From: CAVXWV01 sp963695415
Lineage (GTDB): Bacteria; Chloroflexota; Anaerolineae; Anaerolineales; UBA4823
Assembly (NCBI GenBank): GCA_963695415.1
Contig: CAVOGL010000007.1
Location: 1 to 64,000 of the forward strand
Direction: 5' to 3'
DNA: 64,000 bases
Shown piece by piece: positions 29,512-37,137 of this stretch. The notes under the pieces were generated by a model. That model was not told where the DNA came from. It saw only the letters and a list, made by a program, of their open reading frames with translations, and did not search any database. Each line of letters begins with the position of its first letter. Positions within the stretch are counted from its first letter, which is position 1. A program made the position numbers and the translations under genes.

Positions 29512-29572
29512 AACGACAGACGTCGTTACTACGTGATTTACTCATGGTCATGTAGTAACGACGTCTGTCGTT
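29512..29572. repeat. REPIN-like inverted repeat, 25-bp arms
   Basis: Left arm 29512-29536 and right arm 29548-29572 are reverse complements over 25 bp with one G/T mismatch; the loop is TTTACTCATGG. Each arm also begins with a small palindrome, AACGAC-AGAC-GTCGTT, so the whole is two REP-like units facing each other. It lies between rpmF and fabD and no other copy was noticed in the window. It could act as a transcript-processing or partial termination hairpin between the two genes. Confidence 0.7.
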
Positions 29573-29587
29573 CTGACGCTGAATCGT

Positions 29588-29773
29588 TTATTCCGATTCG
29601 ATATGTACGACTTCTCGACCTTTATAGTAGCCACAATCCGGGCAAACCGTGTGTGGCAAACGCATTTCACCGCAATTGCTGCACTGCACCATGTTGCGCT
29701 GCTTCAAGGAATCGTGGGCGCGGCGTCGGTCACGCCGACCTTTGCTGAGTTTTCTCTTAGGTTGTGGGGGCAT
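29588..29773 (-). CDS. rpmF: 50S ribosomal protein L32
   Basis: 61 residues: PPQPKRKLSKGRRDRRRAHD at the N-terminus, a zinc ribbon CSNCGEMRLPHTVCPDC, and a GYYKGREVV end, all standard for the zinc-binding form of L32. GGAG lies 7-8 nt before the ATG. It leads the minus-strand run rpmF-fabD-fabG-asp23-nusB. The 220-nt gap upstream, shared with the divergent gene at 29,994, contains a 7-bp hairpin (CGCCTGC/GCAGGCG, 29847-29866) of unknown meaning. Confidence 0.97.
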   Translation of the reverse strand: MPPQPKRKLSKGRRDRRRAHDSLKQRNMVQCSNCGEMRLPHTVCPDCGYYKGREVVHIESE

Positions 29774-29993
29774 TACTATTCTCCATCTGTTATTTCTTTA
29801 TTGCAGGCTGCCTGGGAGTCCCTCAGCGCTTACCTGGCATTATAATCGCCTGCTATTCGGCAGGCGGTTTATGATTATACGGTCAGGTGTGTAGAATGTC
29901 AAGGAAAACGCAATTTTATTTACCCGCGTTTATGATGTAAAAATAATTTTATCCGATGCTATAATTTAAGTAAACTCATTTTTGGAGGCGAGA

Positions 29994-30458
29994 ATGGAAA
30001 CGAATGAAAACGTCGAAGTTGCGGTTGTCAGAAAAGTTGGGAAACCGGTTTATGAGATGGGTAGGTGGCTGCAATTCCTGGGCATCGTGATGATCGTCAT
30101 GTCCATAATCCCCCTGGTTGTCCTGGGAATTTCTCTCTTTGTTCCGTTGTTCGGCTCCGCGCGCGCAGGTCTGTTCGAAGGCGCAATTTTTATAGGTATT
30201 ACGGTTGTCTTATCGATTTTACCGATGGCGCTTTATGTATGGTTAGGGATTTTACTGAACAGGGCTGGGAAGATCGCAGAACCAGCTTACATGCAGGGCA
30301 ATGCTGAATTACTGAGCCAATCCCTATCGAACCTGAAAACTTACTTCATGGTTACAGGTATCTTGTCGTTTATTGGTTTGGTAGTAATGCTTCTTGGTCT
30401 GTGTGGAGGAGTATTGGCATTGTTATTTGGAGTTTGGTCAAGTGGAATAAGTTTTTGA
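29994..30458 (+). CDS. Small four-helix membrane protein (DUF5362-like)
   Basis: 154 residues from ATG 29994, chosen because GGAGG (29984-29988) is ideally placed. Four hydrophobic segments, with WLQFLGIVMIVMSIIPLV and YVWLGILLNRAGKIAEPAYMQG as landmarks. The layout resembles DUF5362 proteins of unknown role. TATAAT at 29960-29965 is a likely -10 box. It stands alone, divergent from rpmF and convergent with the PAC2 gene. Confidence 0.7.
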   Translation: METNENVEVAVVRKVGKPVYEMGRWLQFLGIVMIVMSIIPLVVLGISLFVPLFGSARAGLFEGAIFIGITVVLSILPMALYVWLGILLNRAGKIAEPAYMQGNAELLSQSLSNLKTYFMVTGILSFIGLVVMLLGLCGGVLALLFGVWSSGISF

Positions 30459-30485
30459 TTAAAATTCATCCTTGACTTGATAATC

Positions 30486-31415
30486 CTAGCTTTCCTCGGA
30501 ATCCAATTTATCGAACATACCTTTTAACTTCTCTTCCCAAAAATCTGCCGTTGGGTTGAAATCGACTTCGACAAAGTTGTCAGATACTCGCTGGAAATAG
30601 GCTCGAATCCCCATTTCGGGATTTGCTTTGTCTATTTCAGCAACTTTCGTTTCGATCACTTCGCCCAATTCGATCGCTTTGGTTTCAAGGTCTGTCAGGT
30701 CCCAGTCCAGCTTCAACATAGTTTTTACGCGTTCCATGACGCTTAACCAGGCGGAAAAATCATTCTCAATGCGTATGGCTCCTCCACTTTCTCCTAATTC
30801 GGTGAAATCATAAGCAGGGACAAAAGCATAAAAGGAGACATATTCAATCTTCTGTTCGCTGGCACGCTTACAAAGAAAAGAACCAATACTCGCCCCTCCG
30901 TGGTAATCTGACAGGTTGACACCCAGAGCATCAATTTCCTGCCTGATCTTTTTCATACTATAGGTGGAGGAGATGGTGCGCTTCTTGTCGAATGGTACCT
31001 CACCGTACACACCACCGAATCCGATTACCCGGCGTACTTTGAATTTCTTGACAATATTAAATACTTCAGCAGTATATTTTTCGATATTGATTTGTGGTTC
31101 ATCGCCTACCAGGAAAAGAAAACCGCGGTTTTCATTCCCGGCAAAAAATAATTCTGTGTGGGGTGATTCCAGTTCTTGTGGGAATCCCTCTACATACCGG
31201 ACATCTGGTCGCAGCAAGTCATGGGTACCGGGTATCTGAAAGATAAAAAATGGGTCAGTGATCAATTTGCCAATCTGACGCCCATCGTTCATGTTCATCA
31301 AGTAGAGGGGCAATTCTGAGGATACAGATCCTGCATCAGCCCATTGGCGCCAGCCAATGAAGAGGTGCATCTCCTTAGATTTTGGTTCTTCCCAGATATC
31401 AAATAAATCAGTCAT
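30486..31415 (-). CDS. PAC2 family protein
   Basis: 309 residues related to the archaeal/eukaryotic proteasome assembly chaperone 2 family (DUF75 type): GWRQWADAGSVSSELPLYL near the start, FLFLVGDEPQI, VIGFGGVYGEVPFDKKRTISST and YHGGASIGSFLCKRA. In bacteria the family is found with or without proteasomes and its role is unknown. TATAAT lies 6 nt upstream of the ATG on the minus strand (31,422-31,427), so the mRNA is probably leaderless. A 16-bp palindrome stands further upstream. Confidence 0.85.
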   Translation of the reverse strand: MTDLFDIWEEPKSKEMHLFIGWRQWADAGSVSSELPLYLMNMNDGRQIGKLITDPFFIFQIPGTHDLLRPDVRYVEGFPQELESPHTELFFAGNENRGFLFLVGDEPQINIEKYTAEVFNIVKKFKVRRVIGFGGVYGEVPFDKKRTISSTYSMKKIRQEIDALGVNLSDYHGGASIGSFLCKRASEQKIEYVSFYAFVPAYDFTELGESGGAIRIENDFSAWLSVMERVKTMLKLDWDLTDLETKAIELGEVIETKVAEIDKANPEMGIRAYFQRVSDNFVEVDFNPTADFWEEKLKGMFDKLDSEES

Positions 31416-31476
31416 TACCGAATTATATCAGGTGGCGAATACGATCCCAGTCGGTTCTGTTTCTTGACTCCATTAA

Positions 31477-31492
31477 TTCTCGTGCACGAGAA
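31477..31492. promoter_or_regulatory. 16-bp perfect palindrome upstream of the PAC2 gene
   Basis: TTCTCGTGCACGAGAA, a perfect two-fold palindrome 50 bp upstream of the PAC2 -10 box, with no T-run after it in either direction. This suits a dimeric repressor or activator site better than a terminator. No regulator is identified. Confidence 0.35.
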
Positions 31493-31556
31493 CACGCATA
31501 TCATTTGATCAGACGGAACTCTTCGTTTGAATTCGTTTGATGTCCCGGAGGTCTGG

Positions 31557-33176
31557 TTACTTCTTTTCCAGGACCAGGACGATATCCTGACCCCAGGATG
31601 GCATTGGAATTCTCCAGACGCCTGTATCGGTTGGTTTAACCAATCCGAGTTGCTGTTCTTTACCATTCACAGGATTGAAGAAGAAAGCATCGTAACTGGT
31701 GTCCTTTTCCAAATCAAGCACATCAGGCAGATTGGGAATCCAGGGCGCTAACGGATAAGGGAAATAGAATACGCGCACAATTCCAGGCACTCCCGCAGCG
31801 TAAGGTTCGTAAGAATTTTCCTGGGTAGCATGGACCGATATCCATTCGGGGTGAGGTTCAAATTCCCAATAAGGATAACGCTCCAGAAGTTTTTTCCCAA
31901 GAGCGATTTGGGTCGAACCCTTGAAGTGCATGGCTTCAGACCAGGCGATATCACCCCAGCTCATCCCATGGGGTGAAGGACCGAAAGGTTTCCCTTCCTG
32001 GTTTACCTGCCAGATTCCATTTGCACCATAGGAAAATCCGGTTCCGCCAGAGAGCATGGTGGTCCAAAAGATAAACCTTTGCACGTCTTCCCAGGCAGCG
32101 CCCAGAATACCCTCATAATTCGATTCTGCATTCACGACTGGTTTCAAGGTGGTGTTTTCCATCACGCGCATAAAATGAACAGCTGAACCCAGTGAAACGG
32201 ACTGGTTGCCATGCCCGGTCTGGATAAAGTTGAAATCCAGGAAACTGGCGTCACTCAATTCGGTGGGGGATTCGCCAGTAGCGCCTGAGTGTGCCGTTAT
32301 CGGGCGATTGAAGGGGTCAATCTGTTTAAGATAATGTCCCACCTGCGACCAGCCTTTTTTCTGGTTCTCCGCGTCCTGGTCTTTGGTTTCAGAGAGGTAA
32401 AAAGGCATGGTGACCTCACCTGCGAGGCACCAGACAATAGGGTAAGCTCCCCACCTGGCAACCACGTAGCGCCAGTGTTTTTTCATTTTTTCCACACCCA
32501 TATAGGATAGGTAATAGCCCCACGAACCAACGATGAGTGGTACCATACCGCTTTCCACAACTGCCTGCAATTTCAGGTCCGCTTCGTCATAGAATGCTGG
32601 ATTGATCCTGGAGAAATTTTCTTCCCACGAGTACCCACCACCATTCGCCCCGCGTGGGTCGTATGCAGGCATATCTGGGAACAATCCCGCTACCATGTGA
32701 ATAAGGCTGAAGCCCTTGGCGGTTCGATCAGAAATCAATCGTTTGAACTCTTCAGGATATTTAATCCGTCCGCAAAAAACCAACCACCAGGTGTCCCCAA
32801 GCCAGAAGAACGGCGTGCCATCCAGGTGTTCCATCCCTTTTCTATCCTGGCGTACTCGCAGCCCTCCGTGGGAATATAGTTTATGTTCACCAGTGTAAGG
32901 GAGAACTTCTAGACTGCCTTTTTGATCTGAAGCTGCATGGTCACTCTTGTCGCTGGATTCTAGTTGGTAATAATACATGCCTGGATTCGGAGTAGAAAAA
33001 CGGACTTTCCAGGCGCCATCCCCAGCCCAGAATGCCGGGACACGGAGTGTCTTCCCGTCCAAGGAAGTGAAAGTGGCATCGAGCTCGATTTCATTAAAGG
33101 GATCTTGATAGACCTTTCCCGTGTGGAAAGACAATTCAATGACGTTGTTTGTATAAGTGGAATAGGTGGGTGACAC
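31557..33176 (-). CDS. Glycoside hydrolase, DUF4038/GH140-like (apiosidase-like)
   Basis: 539 residues. A DUF5060-like beta-sandwich (about 1-95) precedes a TIM barrel of the DUF4038/GH140 type, with DGTPFFWLGDTWWLVF at its start. The candidate acidic residues are in VVARWGAYPIVWCLAGEVTMP and PVVNAESNYEG. A C-terminal beta domain (collagen-binding-like, about 455-539) ends the protein. There is no signal peptide, so it is probably cytoplasmic. GTG 33176 is preceded by AAGGAG at suitable spacing. GH140 members act on pectic apiose side chains; the substrate here is uncertain. Confidence 0.8.
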   Translation of the reverse strand: MSPTYSTYTNNVIELSFHTGKVYQDPFNEIELDATFTSLDGKTLRVPAFWAGDGAWKVRFSTPNPGMYYYQLESSDKSDHAASDQKGSLEVLPYTGEHKLYSHGGLRVRQDRKGMEHLDGTPFFWLGDTWWLVFCGRIKYPEEFKRLISDRTAKGFSLIHMVAGLFPDMPAYDPRGANGGGYSWEENFSRINPAFYDEADLKLQAVVESGMVPLIVGSWGYYLSYMGVEKMKKHWRYVVARWGAYPIVWCLAGEVTMPFYLSETKDQDAENQKKGWSQVGHYLKQIDPFNRPITAHSGATGESPTELSDASFLDFNFIQTGHGNQSVSLGSAVHFMRVMENTTLKPVVNAESNYEGILGAAWEDVQRFIFWTTMLSGGTGFSYGANGIWQVNQEGKPFGPSPHGMSWGDIAWSEAMHFKGSTQIALGKKLLERYPYWEFEPHPEWISVHATQENSYEPYAAGVPGIVRVFYFPYPLAPWIPNLPDVLDLEKDTSYDAFFFNPVNGKEQQLGLVKPTDTGVWRIPMPSWGQDIVLVLEKK

Positions 33177-33308
33177 GTGGGATCTCCTTGAGGTGGTGTT
33201 GGTTCGAAATTGAGCCTATATGTGACCATAAACTCATCAACCATTTAGCATATTTTATCCGTACTTCCAGTATATTTTAGTCTCATTAGGCAAGAACAGG
33301 ACTCCAAA

Positions 33309-33980
33309 TTGATCAATATCGACAAACTCATCCGACAAAAACGTAAAACAGTGGGTTTATTTATCACCTCAGAAGGAGAATTGGTCGTGAAAGCGCCTTT
33401 ACGCGCACCGATGAGAGAAATCAAACGGATTGTCGAAATGAACACCCAGTGGATTATCGATAAACAAAAAACGGCATTGACCAATCAATCAGAAAAAACT
33501 TCCTATGAATTCAAAAATGGTGAAACCTTTCCTTTTTTAGGTAAAGTCTACACGCTCTCCCTGGTAGACCGTCAGGTCGAACCACTGGTTTTTAATCATG
33601 GGTTCAGCCTGGTGAAGTCTGCAGCTGGTGATGGCAGGTTCCATTTTGAGAATTGGTACCGGCACCAGGCGTTTGGTGTAATCAAGCCGCGGGTCGATTA
33701 TTTTTCCCAGAAATATGGTTTTACGTATCACCAGCTGAGGATCAAGAAATTACGCAGCAGGTGGGGTTCTTGCAGTCAAAAATCAAACCTGAATTTCAAT
33801 TTATGGCTGGTGCTTGCACCCATTGAAGTGGTAGATTACGTGGTAATGCACGAGTTATGCCATATACTGGAACAGAATCATTCGAAGCAGTATTGGCAGA
33901 AGGTGGGAAGCTTCATGCCCGATTATGCTCAACATCGTGGCTGGTTGAAAAAGAACGGGAGTGGTTTGATGCTTTGGTAA
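33309..33980 (+). CDS. YgjP/DUF45 SprT-like metallopeptidase
   Basis: 223 residues. The zinc site is HELCHILEQNHSKQYW (about residues 180-195), where HExxH and the later His are intact, and RSRWGSCSQKSNLNFNLWL (about 155-173) is the YgjP signature. TTG 33309 is the best start; AGGA lies 8 nt upstream and no ATG fits. Relatives are uncharacterised or linked to UTP hydrolysis. The lysine operon promoter lies just downstream. Confidence 0.88.
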   Translation: MINIDKLIRQKRKTVGLFITSEGELVVKAPLRAPMREIKRIVEMNTQWIIDKQKTALTNQSEKTSYEFKNGETFPFLGKVYTLSLVDRQVEPLVFNHGFSLVKSAAGDGRFHFENWYRHQAFGVIKPRVDYFSQKYGFTYHQLRIKKLRSRWGSCSQKSNLNFNLWLVLAPIEVVDYVVMHELCHILEQNHSKQYWQKVGSFMPDYAQHRGWLKKNGSGLMLW

Positions 33981-34009
33981 ATAAATGGTTGGTTAAAAGG
34001 CGACTATCT

Positions 34010-34028
34010 GAATATTCAAAGAATATTC
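34010..34028. promoter_or_regulatory. Paired GAATATTC palindromes before the lysine promoter
   Basis: Two copies of the 8-bp palindrome GAATATTC (34010-34017 and 34021-34028) are spaced 11 bp apart, one helical turn, and end 14 bp before the -35 box of the lysine operon. They may bind a regulator, or may be chance in AT-rich DNA. Confidence 0.35.
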
Positions 34029-34042
34029 CAAAAATGATTCAC

Positions 34043-34070
34043 TTGACATCATCTGGATAATTCATATAAT
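34043..34070 (+). promoter_or_regulatory. Consensus promoter of the lysine operon
   Basis: TTGACA (34043-34048), 16-nt spacer, TATAAT (34065-34070): both hexamers match the vegetative consensus exactly. The expected start is near 34,077-34,081, at or just before the leader-peptide ATG. Confidence 0.85.
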
Positions 34071-34080
34071 AACGCCCAAT

Positions 34081-34146
34081 ATGTTTAGACAAATCATTTC
34101 CAAGAAGGAAAGCAAGAAGAACACCAGTCCCAGAAGGATCTGGTAG
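34081..34146 (+). CDS. Lysine leader peptide, attenuator of the lys operon
   Basis: A 21-codon ORF from ATG 34081 to TAG 34144-34146. It contains SKKESKK: two Lys-Lys pairs encoded by AAG AAG at 34102-34107 and 34114-34119, so four of 21 codons are lysine. Three Arg codons are also present. It begins about 10 nt after a perfect -10 box, has no Shine-Dalgarno sequence, and ends inside strand 2 of the attenuator described next. Placed directly before homocitrate synthase, it fits a control peptide on which ribosomes pause when charged tRNA-Lys is short. Too short to be an enzyme. Confidence 0.75.
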   Translation: MFRQIISKKESKKNTSPRRIW

Positions 34147-34209
34147 TTTTCGTCTGCTCCATCAACAGGAATGAACGCACTCGAGCTTACCAGACCGGTA
34201 AGCTTTTTT
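34123..34209 (+). promoter_or_regulatory. Ribosome-mediated attenuator with three alternative hairpins
   Basis: Strand 1 (34123-34130) pairs with strand 2 (34136-34144): 8 bp with one bulged T. Strand 2 (34139-34146, TCTGGTAG) can instead pair with strand 3 (34187-34194, TTACCAGA): seven Watson-Crick pairs plus one G-U. Strand 3 (34184-34191) can pair with strand 4 (34197-34204) to give the terminator. The pairings exclude one another. A ribosome paused on the Lys codons would cover strand 1 and allow 2:3 (readthrough); one at the stop codon would cover strand 2 and allow 3:4 (termination). This is predicted by inspection, not folded by software. Confidence 0.75.
34184..34209 (+). terminator. 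Attenuator terminator before homocitrate synthase
   Basis: AGCTTACC (34184-34191), loop AGACC, GGTAAGCT (34197-34204), then TTTTT to 34209. The stem is 8 bp and perfect. It ends 18 nt before the lys20 ATG, so it must be regulated for the operon to be expressed. Confidence 0.85.
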
Positions 34210-34227
34210 GTTTTCTGGAGGTAAATC

Positions 34228-35403
34228 ATGAGCCTTGAATCGTTTTCAATTATTGACTCCACTTTAAGAGAAGGAGAACAGTTTGTAAATGCCTTTTTCA
34301 CCACCGAGCAGAAGGTGCGCATCGCCACATTGCTGGACGCCTTTGGAGCAGAATATATCGAATTAACCACGCCTTGTGCTTCTGCCCAGAGCCGTCGTGA
34401 CTGTGAGGTGATTGCCAGTTTGGGGTTGAGGACGAAGATTCTCACCCACACTCGCTGTACACTGGAGGACGTGAAAGTGGCGGTTGAGACCGGCGTGCAG
34501 GGGGTTGATGTTGTCATTGGGACATCATCCTTTCTGCGTCAGTTCAGCCATGGGCTTGAAATCAACGAGATCATTGATAAAGCCCAGGGCGTACTTGAGT
34601 ATTTGAATAACCAGAATGTTGAGATGCGGTTCAGTACCGAGGATAGTTTACGAAGTGACCGTGAGGACTTATTCCGCATCTACCAGGCTGTGGATAACAT
34701 GGGTGTTCATAGAGTTGGTGTCGCCGATACAGTGGGTATTGGGAATCCGCGCCAGATATACGATCTGGTCTCAGAATTGCGCAGTCTTGTGAAAGCGGAC
34801 ATCGAATTCCATGGTCATAACGATACGGGCTGTGCTGTAGCGAATGCTTTCGCTGCTCTAGAGGCTGGTGCTACGCATATTGATACCAGCATCCTTGGCA
34901 TCGGAGAACGCAACGGGATCACACCACTCGGAGGTCTCGTCGCCAGGATTTATGCGGTCGATCATCATTATGTGGATAAATACAATCTGCCTTTGATTAT
35001 GAAACTCGACCAGACTGTTGCCCACCTCGTTGATGTTGATATCCCTTTCAATAATTACATCACTGGTTTTTCAGCATTCACGCATAAAGCCGGGATCCAT
35101 GCAAAAGCCGTTTTGAACAATCCGGAAACTTATGAGATCCTCAAACCTGAAGATTTTGGATTGAAACGCTATATCCACATCGCCAGCCGGTTAACCGGTT
35201 GGAATGCTCTCCGCTTCAGGGCAGAACAGCTTGGATTGAGCCTGGCGGATGAGAAGGTCAAACGGGTGACTGAAAAGGTCAAAGAGATCGCGGATAGAAG
35301 GCATATAACCCTGGACGAGATCGACCGTTTGTTATACGACGCGGTCCAGGACGAAGCACTGGTAGAGACGGAAGTCCCGATGGCTGCAGGCGTCGAGGAG
35401 TAG
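34228..35403 (+). CDS. lys20: Homocitrate synthase (lysine alpha-aminoadipate pathway)
   Basis: Condenses acetyl-CoA with 2-oxoglutarate, the committed step of lysine synthesis by the aminoadipate route. The HMGL-like TIM barrel has IIDSTLREGEQF at residues 8-19 and the metal-site HGHNDTGCAVANA. GTSSFLRQFSHG is typical of homocitrate rather than isopropylmalate synthases. HKAGIHAKAV follows the barrel, and the protein lacks the long leucine-feedback domain of LeuA. 391 residues. GGAGG (34217-34221) precedes ATG 34228. First gene of the operon and directly downstream of the attenuator. The adjacent lysTU, hicdh and lysX genes confirm the pathway. Confidence 0.93.
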   Translation: MSLESFSIIDSTLREGEQFVNAFFTTEQKVRIATLLDAFGAEYIELTTPCASAQSRRDCEVIASLGLRTKILTHTRCTLEDVKVAVETGVQGVDVVIGTSSFLRQFSHGLEINEIIDKAQGVLEYLNNQNVEMRFSTEDSLRSDREDLFRIYQAVDNMGVHRVGVADTVGIGNPRQIYDLVSELRSLVKADIEFHGHNDTGCAVANAFAALEAGATHIDTSILGIGERNGITPLGGLVARIYAVDHHYVDKYNLPLIMKLDQTVAHLVDVDIPFNNYITGFSAFTHKAGIHAKAVLNNPETYEILKPEDFGLKRYIHIASRLTGWNALRFRAEQLGLSLADEKVKRVTEKVKEIADRRHITLDEIDRLLYDAVQDEALVETEVPMAAGVEE

Positions 35404-35407
35404 ACAA

Positions 35408-36640
35408 ATGGACCAAACTTTTTCCGAACAAATACTGTCCCAACTTTCCGGAGCCCGGGTGCAGCCCGGTGACCTGGTGGTGGTAGAGCCCGATGTGGTC
35501 ATGAGTCACGATTCTCTGACTCCCAGTATCATACGCATCATGAAGAACGAATTGGGGGTCTCCAGGGTGAAATATCCTGATCGATTGGTGATTGTCCTTG
35601 ACCACGTTGCACCAGCATCTACAGTGGACATCGCCAACCAGCAGAATACTGCGAGGCGGTTCGCGGCAGAACAAGGCATCCGTCTGTTCGATGTCGGACG
35701 GGGTATATGTCACCAGGTGCTGGTTGAAGAAAGAATTGTTGCACCCGGACAGGTTGTTTTGGGTTCTGACTCTCATTCAACCGGTTACGGGTCCGTTTGT
35801 GCTTTTGGCACCGGGATGGGTTCTACGGACATCGCCCTTGTTTGGGCAACAGGTCGAACCTGGTTGAGAGTGCCAGAAACGGTACGAGTCCAGGTTCATG
35901 GCAGGTTGGGGAGAGGAGTGGATGTAAAAGACCTCAGCTTGAAGATATGCAAAGAATTGACCATTTCCGGAGCCACTTACGCTGCAGTCGAATATCATGG
36001 TTTGGATTGGCTCTCTCTGCCTGAACGCCAGACACTGGCAAGCATGGCGGTCGAAGTAGGGGCAAAGGTGGGGCTGGTGCCTCCATCTGGCGAGGTGTTA
36101 GAAAAGTTCACCGTGCCGGCCTGGCTGACGCAAGAATCGGGGGCAAAGTATGCCAGGAACGTGCACCTGGATGCGGCTGAATTGCAGCCGCAGGTGGCAG
36201 TACCACATGCTGTTGACCAGGTGGTGGATGTGTCAGAAGTCGCCGGCACGCCGGTTAATGTAGTTTTTATTGGCACGTGCACCAACGGGCGTTATGAAGA
36301 TCTCCATTCGGCTGCTCAAATTCTTAAAAACCGCAAGATCGCCCCAGGCATCCGCATGGTGGTTACCCCTGCATCCAGCCAGGTTATGGCGCGTGCGGCT
36401 GGTGATGGTACATTAACCGCGTTGATTGAAGCGGGTGCTTTGATTACGACACCGGGCTGCGGGATGTGCATGGGAAGGCACCAGGGAACTTTGGGTGAAG
36501 GAGATGTGTGTCTCTCAACAGGGAACAGGAATTTCAAAGGCAGGATGGGCTCGCCTGATTCACTCATCTACCTGGCCTCACCCGCAGTGGCGGCTGCTAC
36601 TGCCCTAACCGGAAAAATTAGCGATGCAAGGGAGGTGTGA
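35408..36640 (+). CDS. lysT: Homoaconitase large subunit LysT
   Basis: Aconitase-family subunit that isomerises homocitrate to homoisocitrate with LysU. The [4Fe-4S] ligands lie in GTCTNGRYED (about residue 290) and PGCGMCMGRHQG (about 350-361). VLGSDSHSTGYGSVCAFGTGMGSTD is the family's substrate/cluster region. 410 residues, the short form shared by LysT and archaeal-type LeuC. It starts 4 nt after lys20. The neighbours decide for homoaconitase over isopropylmalate isomerase. Confidence 0.9.
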   Translation: MDQTFSEQILSQLSGARVQPGDLVVVEPDVVMSHDSLTPSIIRIMKNELGVSRVKYPDRLVIVLDHVAPASTVDIANQQNTARRFAAEQGIRLFDVGRGICHQVLVEERIVAPGQVVLGSDSHSTGYGSVCAFGTGMGSTDIALVWATGRTWLRVPETVRVQVHGRLGRGVDVKDLSLKICKELTISGATYAAVEYHGLDWLSLPERQTLASMAVEVGAKVGLVPPSGEVLEKFTVPAWLTQESGAKYARNVHLDAAELQPQVAVPHAVDQVVDVSEVAGTPVNVVFIGTCTNGRYEDLHSAAQILKNRKIAPGIRMVVTPASSQVMARAAGDGTLTALIEAGALITTPGCGMCMGRHQGTLGEGDVCLSTGNRNFKGRMGSPDSLIYLASPAVAAATALTGKISDAREV

Positions 36641-36641
36641 A

Positions 36642-37136
36642 ATGGCTAGGATTTGGAAATTTGGCTCAGATGTCGATACCGACCAGATTGTGCCAGGAAG
36701 GTATGCTCCGTACATGCGACCAGACGCGGATGTAGGCGATGCTGCATTCATTGAAGCACGACCAGAGTTTGCCCAATTCGCCCAACCTGGTGATGTGATT
36801 GTGGCACTTGATAATTTTGGTTGTGGTTCTTCAAGAGAATACGCAGCAGAAGCCTTGAGGCGCAGGCAGATTGGCGCCATCATTGCTAATAGTTTTGCGC
36901 GCATTTTCTTTCGCAATGCCTTGAACCTCGGCATCCCACTATTTACGTCTCCAGATATTGTCAGTACATTGGATGATGGGGATTTGATTTCCCTGGATTT
37001 GATTTCCGGGCGGATCAGCACTAGGGATGTCGAATTATCTCTTCCAGATCTGCCTTCGTTTGCCAGAGAAATCCTGGATGCTGGCGGAATCGTTCCCTAT
37101 GTAAAAATATATAACCGATTCCCAGGAGAGTCCTGA
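36642..37136 (+). CDS. lysU: Homoaconitase small subunit LysU
   Basis: Swivel-domain subunit of homoaconitase. DVDTDQIVPGRYAPYM near the start, and FGCGSSREYAAEALRRRQIGAIIANSFARIFFRNALNLGIPL (about residues 58-100), are diagnostic for the LeuD/LysU family. ATG 36642 is chosen because GGAGGTG overlaps the lysT stop just upstream. 164 residues. It pairs with lysT and is followed after one base by hicdh. Confidence 0.9.
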   Translation: MARIWKFGSDVDTDQIVPGRYAPYMRPDADVGDAAFIEARPEFAQFAQPGDVIVALDNFGCGSSREYAAEALRRRQIGAIIANSFARIFFRNALNLGIPLFTSPDIVSTLDDGDLISLDLISGRISTRDVELSLPDLPSFAREILDAGGIVPYVKIYNRFPGES

Positions 37137-37137
37137 A

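Noticed and set aside
29847..29866. CGCCTGC/GCAGGCG hairpin between rpmF and the divergent gene
   Set aside because: The 7-bp stem has no U-run and no gene ends there; it may be chance, so it is only mentioned under rpmF.
31415..31666. Open frame on the minus strand between the PAC2 and GH140-like genes
   Set aside because: It overlaps the GH140-like 3' end in another frame and contains the palindrome and promoter; the composition looks random.
34081..34209. T-box or lysine (L-box) riboswitch as the lys operon control
   Set aside because: The leader is too short for either class, no T-box sequence or lysine riboswitch core is visible, and the Lys-rich ORF plus 1-2-3-4 hairpins explain the region.
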